Notes under the pieces: generated by a model | What the model was told of the DNA's origin: nothing | The model's database searches: none | Seen by the model: only the letters and a program-made list of their open reading frames with translations | Origin: Branchiostoma belcheri | Lineage: Eukaryota > Chordata > Leptocardii > Amphioxiformes > Branchiostomatidae | Assembly: GCF_001625305.1 (NCBI RefSeq) | Contig: NW_017804342.1 | Coordinates: 983,876 to 1,047,875, forward strand | Length of the DNA stretch: 64,000 nt | Direction of reading: 5' to 3' | Shown: positions 48,501 through 57,846 of the stretch, in pieces | How positions within the stretch are numbered: the stretch's first letter is position 1 | Layout of the letters: each line of letters begins with the position of its first letter | Program-made: the position numbers and the translations under genes

Positions 48501-50065
48501 ATAGCACAATTCGCTTCACACAGTCGACACATGGATAAACCACAAAGTTATTTTACGAATCACATGTCCACTTGCCTCTGGTGCTGTTATTTTTCAAGGC
48601 CGGCAACATCGCAACACATTAGCGGACGCCCCAGGAGGTGGCAAATTGCTATTGTCTTGTCGGCGCGCAAAACAAACATGAAATCCGACCCTATCACATT
48701 AACGCAAACGGTAACGCGTTAGAAATAATTTCTGACGATTTTCTAACCATTTTCTGACGAAAATCTAACCAAATACTGACGATTTTCTAACCATTTTCTG
48801 ACGAAAAAATAACTCGTTAGTAACGGGGTACCCGGTTAACTATAACGCGAACGGTACTGTAGATGGGAAAGAATATTGTAAACAAGAATTTGTTTGTTAC
48901 TTAAGTCAATAGTTTCTCTAATTTGTTCTTTCTTCCTTCCAGATATCCAGGTGTTTCTTCATTGCATTTTTTCCTTGATGTTGCTTCAATTGTTACTAAA
49001 ATGGCACCCTTCCTCTTCTGAAGTTTGGTCTATTCATTTTGGATCTTTCTTTCCAGGATTCGAATGAGGAGAGGGATACAGCAGAGGGAGGGGACTCACC
49101 CGCAGAGGCCCCTGATACTGTACGATACGACATACCAGAGCTTGAAATACCCACACAAATCCTGCAATTATCAGAAAAAATACAAGCAATTCAGCAGGCT
49201 GAAAAGATACTGGCTCATTATTTGGAATTGACTATTGCAGAAAACGGAAAAGTATTAAAAGCCCTGTGTATGGATGCTAACTCCTCATTTTTTCAATGTT
49301 ACCTGGGGTTTGAGATCATTGCTTTTTGTTGTATGTTCCAAGGTGGCTGGTGGGGAATGTTGTTATAAGAGTTCATTGTGCATGCATATTTTCATACTGT
49401 GTTTCAGAGTCATTCGGAAAAGGAAGGAAGGGATGGTCCTGTTTTCCTTGGTCGTGTTTAAGAATATAAAATTCAATCATACAACTTATCTCTCTTTGAA
49501 GTACTGCAAAAAAGTTTTTGAGAAAGATTATACAAACCAAAAGATACAGTTCATGTTGTATCTTATTAATTAAAACAAGAAGTTCAAGATACGTTGTTAG
49601 TTCACAGCAAAGCTGTGGTTTTGTACTGAAGCTGTTATAACATGCAGGTTTTTACTGACTTCTCACACAAAAACACCCAGAAACACAATATTCCTCCCTC
49701 CCTTCTGAATGTTCTGGGACACAGATGTAAAATTTTCCATCAGTTTATCCAAGAAAAACTTTGTCCAGGGGTATCTGCAGTGGAGGGAAAGCTTGGGAAA
49801 TAAGGAAGATGCCATTTTGCTGTATTTTCACTCGACTGTTTCAATCGTCTTCCAGTCATGAAAGTGTCCTTTGGTTTTTGTAGTTTTTAACTCTGTCCAG
49901 GGGTATCTGCAGTGGACGGAAAACTTGGGAAATAAGGAAGACGCTGTTTTGCTGTATTTTCACTTAACTTTTTTTTGTCTTTTTTTCCATCTTCTACAGT
50001 CCGGTCAGGACGGAGACGCTGCCAAGCCAGAGTCCCACAGCGAGGACAAACCTGCCAAGGAGTAG
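21555..50065 (+). CDS. YBX1: Y-box cold-shock protein (YBX1 type), 10 exons
   Basis: Exons 21555-21618, 21792-21855, 22566-22599, 43682-43771, 44317-44470, 45020-45204, 45726-45835, 46278-46401, 49057-49119 and 50000-50065 splice in frame (all GT-AG) into 317 residues; human YBX1 is 324. The cold-shock domain spans about residues 22-100, with RNP1 [12 protein letters not shown] (30-41) and RNP2 VFVH (50-53), followed by [11 protein letters not shown]. The C-terminal half alternates Arg/Gly/Pro-rich basic islands with Asp/Glu stretches, the hallmark of metazoan Y-box proteins. These package mRNA in cytoplasmic mRNPs and regulate translation, stability and splicing, and bind inverted CCAAT DNA. 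Intron 3, at 21 kb, splits the cold-shock domain right after VFVHQ. The exon 9 donor (GTACGA) is weak and the frame remains open for 82 codons beyond it. Confidence 0.97.
22600..26500 (+). other. YBX1 intron 3, A/T-rich 5' part
   Basis: No exon or RNA gene was recognised other than a SINE-like copy at 23535-23715. Base composition is A/T-rich here and shifts to GC-rich from about 26.1 kb. Confidence 0.6.
23535..23715 (+). mobile_element. tRNA-derived SINE-like copy 1
   Basis: An A-box-like region (GTGGCTATTAAGTAACTGAC) is followed by a B-box-like GTTTGAATCC at 23591-23600, then CTCAAGATGCACGCTACTAC and a TTGAAAAGAGCTTGG tail. A second copy at 43774-43960 shares all of these in order. No poly-A tail or target duplication was identified. 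Confidence 0.65.
26562..26575 (+). promoter_or_regulatory. RFX X-box-like palindrome
   Basis: GTTGCTGTGGCAAC fits the RFX consensus RYYNYYNNRRNRAC on both half-sites. It lies at the start of the GC-rich portion of YBX1 intron 3. Binding is inferred only. Confidence 0.45.
30764..31348 (-). other. Longest open frame in YBX1 intron 3 (194 codons)
   Basis: A minus-strand frame of 194 codons with no recognisable domain or signal peptide. Composition is unremarkable (Pro, Ser, Arg and Asn-rich stretches). It is the longest unexplained frame in the window, but nothing in its flanks (Kozak context, polyadenylation signal, splice sites) singles it out. I list it only so the stretch is accounted for. 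Confidence 0.12.
31981..32076. promoter_or_regulatory. X-box-like plus E-box composite module A
   Basis: GTTGCTAGGCGATGG (31981) is followed by CACGTG (32039), TGGGTGTGG (32051-32059) and GTCACGTGAC (32069-32078), with another CACGTGGTC just upstream at 31960. The pairing of CACGTG with TGGGYGTGG recurs at 33224 and 33541. Confidence 0.45.
33171..33264. promoter_or_regulatory. X-box-like plus E-box composite module B
   Basis: GTTGCTAGGTAAC (33171-33183), CACGTG (33224), TGGGTGTGG (33233-33241), CACGTG (33246) and GTTGCCGTAGAAAC (33251-33264) occur within 94 bases. Both outer sites resemble RFX X-boxes; the inner arrangement matches module A. A third CACGTG with TGGGCGTGG lies at 33541-33559. 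Confidence 0.45.
34472..34782. repeat. Tandem duplication of about 150 bp in YBX1 intron 3
   Basis: Units 34472-34620 and 34622-34782 share GTGATTGRCATTTGTGGCTG, AACAAGATTAAT, CCAATGAAAATG, GGTAAACA, CTTGTTTACT and GACTCTTTTCATTATTGTA. Both keep a GTAAACA forkhead-like core and a matching inverted TGTTTAC-like site. Similarity is high enough to suggest a fairly recent event. Confidence 0.85.
36676..36765 (+). repeat. Dispersed repeat, copy 2
   Basis: GTGTTCTAGCCAGTGTCTGTC, GGAATTTTG, then TCTGTCATCTTTGATGGACG. It is related to 15100-15262 (-) and to 39985-40085 (-), the last of which lies 3.3 kb away in inverted orientation. Confidence 0.65.
37669..37908. promoter_or_regulatory. E-box group with X-box-like site
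   Basis: Four CACGTG (37669, 37852, 37876, 37903) and an inverted X-box-like ATCACCATGGCAAC (37807-37820) within 240 bases of CpG-rich DNA. An open frame of 181 codons on the minus strand (37420-37965) overlaps this region but has no recognisable similarity. Confidence 0.4.
39985..40085 (-). repeat. Dispersed repeat, copy 3
   Basis: Minus-strand sequence begins AGTGTTCTAACCAGTGTCGG and ends with CAATCTGTCATCTTTGACAG. It is inverted relative to the copy at 36676-36765. Confidence 0.65.
43490..43605. mobile_element. Foldback MITE just upstream of YBX1 exon 4
   Basis: Ends TAGCCTCTACCAGGCATG and the inverse-type GAGGCCTGGTAGAGGCTA belong to the 503-693 family. The right end lies 76 bases before exon 4 of YBX1, followed by a T-run. 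Confidence 0.8.
43774..43960 (+). mobile_element. tRNA-derived SINE-like copy 2, abutting a YBX1 donor
   Basis: GGATTAGTCAGTGGGTAGCA resembles a tRNA A-box region and GTTCAAATCC at 43826-43835 is a B-box; CACCCAAAATGCACGCTATA and GGTTGAAAAGAGCTATG follow as in copy 1 (23535-23715). The homologous part begins within a few bases of the exon 4 splice donor at 43772. It is not an intact tRNA gene: a proper acceptor stem does not form. Confidence 0.65.
44792..44860 (+). repeat. Decayed duplicate of the YBX1 exon 6 acceptor
   Basis: GAATGAATAAAATGAAGCAT, ATTTCTATGACCTTGTCCGTCC, TAG and AAGATGGCTTCAGAACAG align with 44970-45040 just before and into exon 6 (GAATGAATAAATTGAATTTC, CTATGACCTTGTCTGTCC, CAG, AAAGATGGCGGAGAGCACAG). 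The relic keeps an AG but has lost the long pyrimidine tract and the exon frame. Confidence 0.75.
46814..48859. mobile_element. 2.05-kb TA-flanked inverted-repeat transposon, non-autonomous
   Basis: The element lies in YBX1 intron 8, flanked by TA on each side. Its ends are perfect inverse repeats of 23 bases starting CAGTACCGTTCGCGTTATAG, with weaker symmetry for about 35 more. The left subterminal zone is a tandem array of TTTTCCGTTAC/TTTTCCGTAAG 11-mers (about 46860-46940). The right one has a related array of TTTCTAACCA and TTTTCTGACGA blocks (about 48725-48810). TA flanks and CAGT ends fit the Tc1/mariner/pogo-type target preference, but I see no transposase; the largest frame (47411-47908, 165 codons) has no DDE features. 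The central part is CpG-rich with two CCAAT boxes. Confidence 0.8.
49762..50005 (+). repeat. Tandem duplication carrying a decoy exon 10 acceptor
   Basis: TGTCCAGGGGTATCTGCAGT, GGGAAATAAGGAAGA and TTTTGCTGTATTTTCACT occur at 49762-49835 and again at 49894-49965. The second unit leads into the true acceptor of YBX1 exon 10 (CTTCTACAG at 49991-49999). The first leads into a parallel CGTCTTCCAG at 49846-49855 followed by TCATG, a potential decoy 3' splice site. Confidence 0.85.
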
Positions 50066-50149
50066 CTCGTGAAATCCTGTTAACATTTCATGGGAAACAT
50101 CAGTCCCAAAAATTCAGAAGGCAACAAAAAAAACATCTAGTGAAAAAAA

Positions 50150-50155
50150 AATAAA
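50150..50155 (+). terminator. YBX1: YBX1 proximal polyadenylation signal
   Basis: AATAAA at the end of an A-run, 85 bases after the YBX1 stop. A second AATAAA lies at 50450-50455 (GGAATAAACG) and is followed by G/T-rich sequence; the distal one looks the better signal, giving a 3'UTR of about 400 bases. Confidence 0.5.
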
Positions 50156-50479
50156 AGCACCATCAACCGGCGAAACTTTAGGAGTTCCTAATTCCCACCT
50201 CGTTGGACGCTTTAAGATCTTTTCTGGGTGTGGTAACGTACGAGCTTAAGAAGCGACAATCCTCCGTCATATTGCTCTCGTCTTATGACGGATGTACCTG
50301 TAAGAGCATGTTGTACCCTTGACCAACTTTGTAGGCCGGCCTTGTTTTGAATTTCTTACCATCATCCATTCGTAACGGTCCTGTGGGAGAAATAATGTTG
50401 ATTTTTGTGGTACCATCTATTTTCAATCGTGTGTACTACCAACGTGAGGAATAAACGTGAAAGATTTTCGGCAGGACGA

Positions 50480-53400
50480 AGTAAAGGAATTTTGAGCATG
50501 AGTTTGTGTCCTTGTCTGCTTTTTTGCTTTGTGTGTTACTTCCTTAACATGTCAGTTTGCGAGAGATGTGACAGACAGCAGTTATGAGAGTGTTTTGACA
50601 TTTACAACGGCCGTAGCTGGGCTGGGTGCCTCCGTCAATCAATTTTAGCTACTGTCGTACTGAGAGGAGGCGGTCTGAGTGCCCCTGGAGACTGAAAAAG
50701 GCTGGAGAAGACAGTTGCCTGTCTGGGAGAGGGCCTTAATTATTCCTACATGTACATGTGTAACCATTGAAAACACCATGGAGAATATCTGATATGTTAG
50801 TTAGGATATGTCCATGTGTACTACCTTTTCCCAAATTTATAATGTCATAAGGCCTGGTCGGTTCCTACAACCAATAAAAAAACCACAGGAGGAATATTTG
50901 CTACGTTCGAGTAGGATACATGTATATGATAATAACATCAATGTACTGCTTTTTCTCGAGTTTATAAGGCCTAGTAGGTTCATACAACAACTGAAAACAC
51001 CACAGAAGAAACTTTTGTGATACATATAATATCTACAAGTGTACAAGTATGTACTGCCTTTTCCTGATTTTATACATGTATGGTGTCATATCAAAGGCCT
51101 GGTCGACACCTGTAACCACTGAATACCAGTAAAACCACTGAGTGAGTGATACACCTTGGGGCAGGTTGTTAACTCTTCATTATCCGTGGCCAGGTTGCCA
51201 ATATCTGGTCGGGCGCTACATTGGCAAGTTGGGCACTACACGGAGCCGAGCGGATCAGATAAAGTTGACAGGGAAAATCCTGACTGGCAGGTTGCAGCCT
51301 GTGGTGTCGTAACCTGTCCTATCTCTGGGTGCAGACGGTGTTAAAAAGGCAAAACAGGGCTCAAAATACAACCTGCATATGCAAGTGAAGTTGGAGCTGT
51401 GTAGCCTCCATAGCATGCCAAAAAGTGGGGGTTTTGGGGGTCTTCAGGAGCTTTTATGTGCTATTTTCTGATTGCATGTAGACAAGACAACATAGCCGGC
51501 CTGGTTGAATTACCCATTTTTTCAAACTGGGCTAATCAGAAAACTAGCCCGAAAAATCGGGGTAGCCGTTACAAATTCGGATGGCACCCAGGCTACAGAA
51601 AACAGCCGGAGACCACCAAACCCCCAGTTCTCTAAGCCTGCTATGGAAGCTAGAGCTGTGCAGGTATTTCTGTGGTAGCCAGCGACATTAGGGAGCTGGC
51701 AGGAACTACAGAGGATGGCTAGGTATTTCTGATGTCTACATACACCTAACCTGTGTTGGACCATAACGAAACCCAGACACAGTTGCAGTCCAAAGCTGAC
51801 TTGCATTGAATGATTCTTGAAAGTAGCATTATTGAAGACAACAGTGAACTTGGTAGGATTAAAAAGAATAGTGCTAGCAAATTTTCTTACACATGAATTC
51901 TTTGGTGAACTGAAAGGCAAAGAAACTATAGCGCAGGTAGAACTTGTCTGGTGTAAGAAATTTTTACAGTTGCCTGCACCAGTGCAGGAATGCAGAAAAA
52001 AGGATTTTGAGCCCTGTGATGTTACTATGGTTATCTGTACCCACAGCTGGAAGTACACAAAAGGGATGGGACATCAGATAAAAGTTTGTGGCTTGGGTTT
52101 GGTCTGACAAGAGAAGATTGTCACCATAAACTCTTCACTCTCTAAAGCTTGGTATTCAGTAAACGAAACTTGCTGCGAAATTATTAGGATAACATCTCAG
52201 TATCTAGATGTGATCAGGACGTGCTACCTGTCATCTCAGAAGTTTGTTGAGCATGTCACAAGTTGTATCAGTGCACGCAAGATGTGTCGTGTAATAAACC
52301 ACTAGAAGATATGGACTGTCATTTTATATCACACGTAACTGTTTTATCGGTGATGTTAAAGTGACACTTCACAGCAATGCCTTTGAGTCAACATGATCTG
52401 CCATTTAAATGGATAAATACAGTCAAAACTGTCAGTAGACACATTTAAGGGACTGAGCAAAGATGTCCTTTGAGAAAGAGTGTCCTCCCCAGACAAGGTT
52501 GGTCATCCGAAGGATTGGCAGATGTGCATAATGTGTCATCGGCCTCCTTCCGTCTGAGTAGACGATGGGCTTGGCACTGGAGGGGTCTGGCACCATCTCT
52601 GGTGGCTGAACAGGCCAATCCGTAATGTGTACGTATAATGTGTATGTATCCAGTAATAGGCATATGTAAATGCACGTGTAATACACGTATGTGTAAGTTA
52701 GATTAGAATCACAGAATGACAGAGAACACACAGAAAAACGTATGGACAAATTTTGTAATTGAATTCTGCTGCAATATTTCAAAAAGATTTTTTTTTGCTG
52801 TAGTGCAGCTGAATGGAAGAAAATGTGCTTAGAAATGGCCCCAGTTTATAAACTCCAGTTTGTTATACAAATATATTTCAGTAAACCTTTGTCTAACCAC
52901 CAGAGCCATGTTTGTCTAAAAATCAAATGTTGTATTGGAGTAGATTGTCTGTGTCTAAAACAGTAAAAAAAAAAAAGCTTCAATTTTTTTCTGCATGAAA
53001 ATCCCACAGGCAATGAAGGGACCACACCAGAGTGCTCTCACTGTGAAAACAGGTTTCAAACACCACAGTTAATGCCTTAGTCTTGCAAGTATGCTGTGCA
53101 ACAGACCAAGAACAGTGTACATGCCTGCACAAATTCCAGCAATAGAAAACATAACTTTCAAACCAGTTTGGAGCCTCCAGTATTATCATTCTCTTACGTA
53201 CAAGTCCATCAAGTATTCTCTCGAAGATTAACATTCATCCACTTAATGACACGGAAAATATGGAAATGATGGGATAAATATTGATTCCTACAAAGATTTG
53301 ATTGGCTGCAGTTCAACCCTGATGTGATAGGAGTGTTGTTAAGATGCTTCTTTACCTTAGTTTGGTACTTCTACAGCCACTAGCACTACTGCACTACTGT

Positions 53401-53892
53401 ACAAATCACTGGAGCAACGATGTTTGTAAAAATGGGTTGTTTTATTCACCACCTGAAGGTGTTTCAGCCAATGTCTATGTCCCTTGTGGCAATCTTCGCA
53501 GGAGGAAGATAATAAATTCTATAATCCTTAGTTAGTGTCTAGAAGCTACATGTACAATGTACCTGCACATTTACATATTACTGGAATGGTTAGCATTATC
53601 CTTAGATGACTACAGAAAAGCTTTACAATGGCTTCCCTGTTCCTTATCAAATCTTACAGTTTTGTCTTTCTTCTTGTTCATCGCAATTATACATTTGGAA
53701 GGTGGACCTTGTTCTCATTTGTTACCTCGATTTACAAAAAAAAAACACTGACTCCTATATCTTAAAAATGTCCCCATAAAGACATACTGTATTTTATACT
53801 TAACATAGATACCAATACCATTACTACCATATACTAGTAATGTATAACGTTATTCTACATTTCTTGATCTCACTCTAACAGCCATACAGTGG
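50480..53892. other. Intergenic DNA between convergent YBX1 and PPIH
   Basis: No gene was recognised. The stretch contains a tandem array (50761-51125) and several repeat fragments, for example a GTGCAGGTATTTCTG block at 51658 and a GCTAGGTATTTCTGATGTCTAC block at 51718, both resembling 42809-42835. A 178-codon minus-strand frame (51522-52058) spans these repeats and is not considered a gene. Part of the right end is probably PPIH 3'UTR. Confidence 0.6.
50761..51125. repeat. Three-to-four-unit tandem array downstream of YBX1
   Basis: Units start near 50761, 50868, 50984 and (partial) 51112. Each has a CAACYAMTGAAAACACCA-like start, a TGTACTRCYTTTTC block, a TTTATA-containing block and AAGGCCTRGTMGGTTC. 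Unit length is 107-128 bases and divergence is moderate. Confidence 0.8.
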
Positions 53893-56279
53893 TCACATCT
53901 CCCCACACTGTGCCACAGTAACAGGGATCTTGGGTTTGTTGTTAGGTCCAGTCGGCACATTCTGAAACATGAAGAAAATGTGTCAGACAATGTGACGTCA
54001 TTTCCTTCAGCAGTTGATCAGGTTTGATATGATGCTTGATCTTTTGTTTATTTGTGAGAGGCTCAAACTAGAAATTATTAACTGACCAATCAGGCATCAC
54101 TTACCTCCACCTTCCGGACCACCAACATTCCATCCACCACCTTACCTACAAAAGAAAGGACAGAAAATTAACTCTTTTTTCTGTCCATAACTTTTTCATA
54201 GTAGTGTTGCTTACTTAGTGTACTAAACTTTACACAGATCTTTGACAGTTCTGACACACACATATGTATCAAAAGCACCCCCTACTGACCACAAACTGAT
54301 CTACATGTTCATCAGTACTAAAAATTAATATGCTTGCAGTAGCAGCACCTTTCCAACAGCGCACATTTACATGAAACTGTCGCCTACGAAGTGAAAAAAA
54401 TATTTGCAGGCACCACGTACCGAACACAACGTGTTTGCCATCCAGGAAGTCACACTTGGCACAGGTGATGAAGAACTGGCAGCCGTTAGTGTTGGGACCA
54501 CTGTTGGCCTGCAGGGAAAAAACACCAGCATCCTTGTAAGTCAGAAAAGCTACTAATAAGAGACATTGAGTTGGCCATCTATGAGTGGATATTCATGTAC
54601 AATGAATCTCATCTTGAACTGGAAGGAAGGACTCTGAGTAGAACTCTCAAATGTATAGGAACTACCTTGACCTCAACTATGTAACAGTGACACTCAGGAG
54701 TCTTTGTCATGTTCAACTGTTTTTTCCAGTTCTTTCATATGTAATAAGTACTGACTAGTTCTGTAAGTTCATCTTAGTGATGATTAAAAAGTGTGGTGGA
54801 TGTCACTCTAAACGTCCAGAAGTAACCTCCATGATTTGTCCATTGGTAGAGCTTGAGTTGTCTTTGAATATTGTTTACCTGGATGTCTAACCTTCATCAA
54901 CAGATCAATCAACATTATTCACTGTTCTGGCTGACAATGGTCCCTGGTAACATGCTGGACAGACTCAACACTCAATTATCAACCAACAAAATTCATCCGT
55001 GCTTTAGCGTTCTTGCTGTTCGTACCATGGACAGCATGCCTGGCCCTGTGTGTTTCAGTTTGAAGTTCTCATCAGGGAAAGCTCCGCCGTAGATACTGGT
55101 CAGTCCTGTGCCATCATGCTGAGGAGAGGGAAGGGTTGGGGGTCTTGTAATATACAAGTAGACATACATAAATTCCAAAATATGCAGCTGAAATGATATA
55201 ACACTAAGTTGTACTATACACAATTTTCACCATCTTTTGGGTTAAAAAAAAGGGAAGAATGCTGAGTGAGTTCCACTGGTTTACTTACGTTGACAAAATC
55301 TCCTCCTTGAATCATGAAGTCTTTGATCACTCTGAAAAGAAACATACACAATCTTAGCCTCCTGTGCAGGCTCTGGGGGAGGGGGGAATTTTGATACCGC
55401 ATTTTAAAGAATTTTTAACACTCCATTTTAATAGCTGGCCATCCTACAACCAGTCGTTGAGAGAAAGTTCCATTCCGCCCAAGGAATCATTGAAATATAC
55501 TAGTCATAGTATAAACAATTTCATAAAAAGTGTTCGAAGCAGACCACCCACACTGCACTGGTAAGTATTGTAGCTACACATATAAACTGACCTGTGGAAT
55601 GATGACCCCTTGAACCCAATGGGCACACCGTCCTTTCTGTGTTCTCCTGTGCAAAGTACTCTGTAGAAAAAGTGGTTAAAAGTAAGGTGGGACTTCTCTA
55701 TAACCTCCTTAATCTGATTGCATTTTGAGATATTTTAAAAATACATGTACACAAATTCTGAGAAAATAGAGACCACCTAGTAACTTACCTGAAATTCTCG
55801 GCAGTCTTTGGAACGATGTCTGCAAACAGCTCCATTTTTATCCTTCCGATTTCCTGATACAAAACAAAAGATGATTACAAAACACTCTTATATTAGAAGT
55901 TGATGAAATACCAGCAAAGGGTTGTCCTGATTTGCATTTTTAGTTTTTTCTTTGATACTGAGTTAATTTTTTTAAATTCGTGATTACAACTGCCTTTCAT
56001 ATCTATCATGACAAGCACAGGATACAAAATTATCAAATCAAATCATAAACATATGACAGCAAGGCCACATGAAAAGCACATGTGTACATGCCCCCCTCCC
56101 CCTACTATTACAATTCCCCGGCCTATTTAACACACAATTCACAAAATCTTAAACCGTATTATAATCTACGACAATGCTTAAGACTTCTAATCCCCAATGA
56201 CCAAACTCACCTGTCCACCGACAGATATATCGAAGAAAACAATGGGGTTACTGGAGTTGGATGGTTTTACGTCCGCCAT
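53893..56279 (-). CDS. PPIH: Cyclophilin H, spliceosomal peptidyl-prolyl isomerase, 8 exons
   Basis: Minus-strand exons 56279-56211, 55853-55789, 55660-55592, 55331-55289, 55118-55026, 54508-54421, 54145-54105 and 53961-53893 splice in frame into 178 residues (human PPIH 177). The whole chain is one cyclophilin domain. Catalytic-pocket residues are visible in [17 protein letters not shown] (Arg68, Phe73, Gln76), QFFIT (Phe126) and GKHVVFG (His139). The [16 protein letters not shown] loop and the end [10 protein letters not shown]...AQCGEM are specific to the PPIH subfamily, which associates with PRPF3/PRPF4 in the U4/U6 (and tri-snRNP) particle in the nucleus. The residue equivalent to PPIA Trp121 is Phe134 here. 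No targeting signal is seen. It is head-to-head with ARMC9. Confidence 0.97.
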
Positions 56280-56694
56280 GTTTGAAAGACCCGGTGGAAT
56301 AGTCCACTCTTCCAATTTCTTGGGTAAAAATAAATATTAGAATAGTAATTGTATCTTTTTAAATTGTTATTTTATAAATATTAGTCCATAAACCTTCTTA
56401 AGAATTTTGTATATACTAGATTTAATTTTTGTAGGTCATCTTTTCCAGTAGTACCTATTTTACTTGATTCCCCGAAAACTTGTTATCCCTAAGAATTTGA
56501 AGTGGTATAATCTATTTGTGTAGGCCTAAGGTATTCACTAACGCTAACGCTTATTGGTTGCTGATTCTACACTAGCCAATCACGGCCGACATAACAGACA
56601 TGGTGTAATACCTTTCCTTGGAAGGCGATGTTGAGGTAGACTGTTCTGTTTCTAAGGACATTTTATCGCTCAAAGGCACGACCAGGACCGCTAG
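56280..56694. promoter_or_regulatory. Shared PPIH/ARMC9 promoter and ARMC9 first exon
   Basis: The PPIH start codon (minus) and a strong plus-strand donor CTAG|GTGAGT at 56694/56695 are 415 bases apart. Between them are ATTGG (56553-56557) and CCAAT (56576-56580), an inverse pair 23 bases apart, and no TATA box. I infer a compact bidirectional promoter near 56.5 kb and a non-coding ARMC9 first exon ending at 56694. Confidence 0.6.
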
Positions 56695-57766
56695 GTGAGT
56701 TTTACTTCTAGTACAAACCATTTAGAAGGTTGTGTATGATTCTTGAAGGTTGAATCGAAAGGGAAATGGCGAATGTTTTGTTTTTGTGGACGATCAGATC
56801 TGAGGAAGTGCTAGTATCTTGGGACGCTTACTGTAGACAAGGCAGGGGGGGGGCTTCTTGGATGAGTTGATTTTGGTATGACTATGATGTCTTGTTGGGT
56901 TTCTCTTTGAACTTGAATTTGCTGTATTGCTTTAAGGTAAACTTGTGTCTTAATGAGGATCAATCAAGATTAATTGCAGTAATAGTGTAATGTAGAAATA
57001 AACAAAAATGATCATGACATGGACAAGATATTTTTCTTCTCAAAATAATTTTAGCAACATAATTTGCCAACAAAATACCAGTATGTGGTCGAGTGAATTT
57101 CCCCTTATCATGTCTGTATAAATCTAGATTTATACATATTACAAAATAACAAAAATTAACATTTTGCCCAGTACGAAAGTACAGTACACACCTTTACACA
57201 GGTTGTTGTTTGTTTGTCCAGGTGGCACAGAAAGTGAATGAACAAAGCTTGAGAGTAAAACTAACAGTGGTGGGGATAAGAGCACTGCAGAATTCACTAT
57301 TCATTGTTTAAACATGTTACTGCGCATGTAACAGCGTGATACATTGTGAATGATATATGTACACGATGAAGACCCTTGAGACATAACCAAAACATGTCTA
57401 ACAGACTCTGACCACATTATCAAATATGGTCTAGACAAAAACAGTTTACAAGAATGATAGAGGCCTTCACCTGTGACTTTGAATATGCACAGTTCAAACC
57501 ATGAACTTATGGCCCAACACATATTGTTCTGAAAGGTAACGTGTTCTTGTAAAATGTAACTCCATCAAAGGCAATACCAGAAAAGTAGATAAGAAACAAT
57601 GTGATATGGAGTAGAAGTAGATATACACACGTGTTTTTACCTACATTGTGTATACTACATGTATAATAATTTTGTAGTTCAGTTTGATTGGTCTCCAACA
57701 CTGACATTGATTTTATGAATCAGCTACCACAGTTGTCTGAAGTTCCTGTCCAACTTGTGTTCACAG
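56695..57766 (+). other. ARMC9 leader intron
   Basis: The interval between the proposed non-coding first exon and the acceptor TTCACAG at 57760-57766 is A/T-rich and shows no exon or recognised element. The second leader segment (57767-57846) contains two short upstream ORFs, at 57789-57803 and 57811-57831. Confidence 0.5.
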
Positions 57767-57846
57767 GTGAACAGGACCAGAAATATATATGATGGGGTTC
57801 TGACAGTTCCATGCTGTGTGTTATTTTGTAACTCTGTGCTGGGACC

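Noticed and set aside
51522-52058. 178-codon minus-strand frame between YBX1 and PPIH
   Set aside because: It spans repeat fragments also seen elsewhere in the window and has no recognisable protein features.
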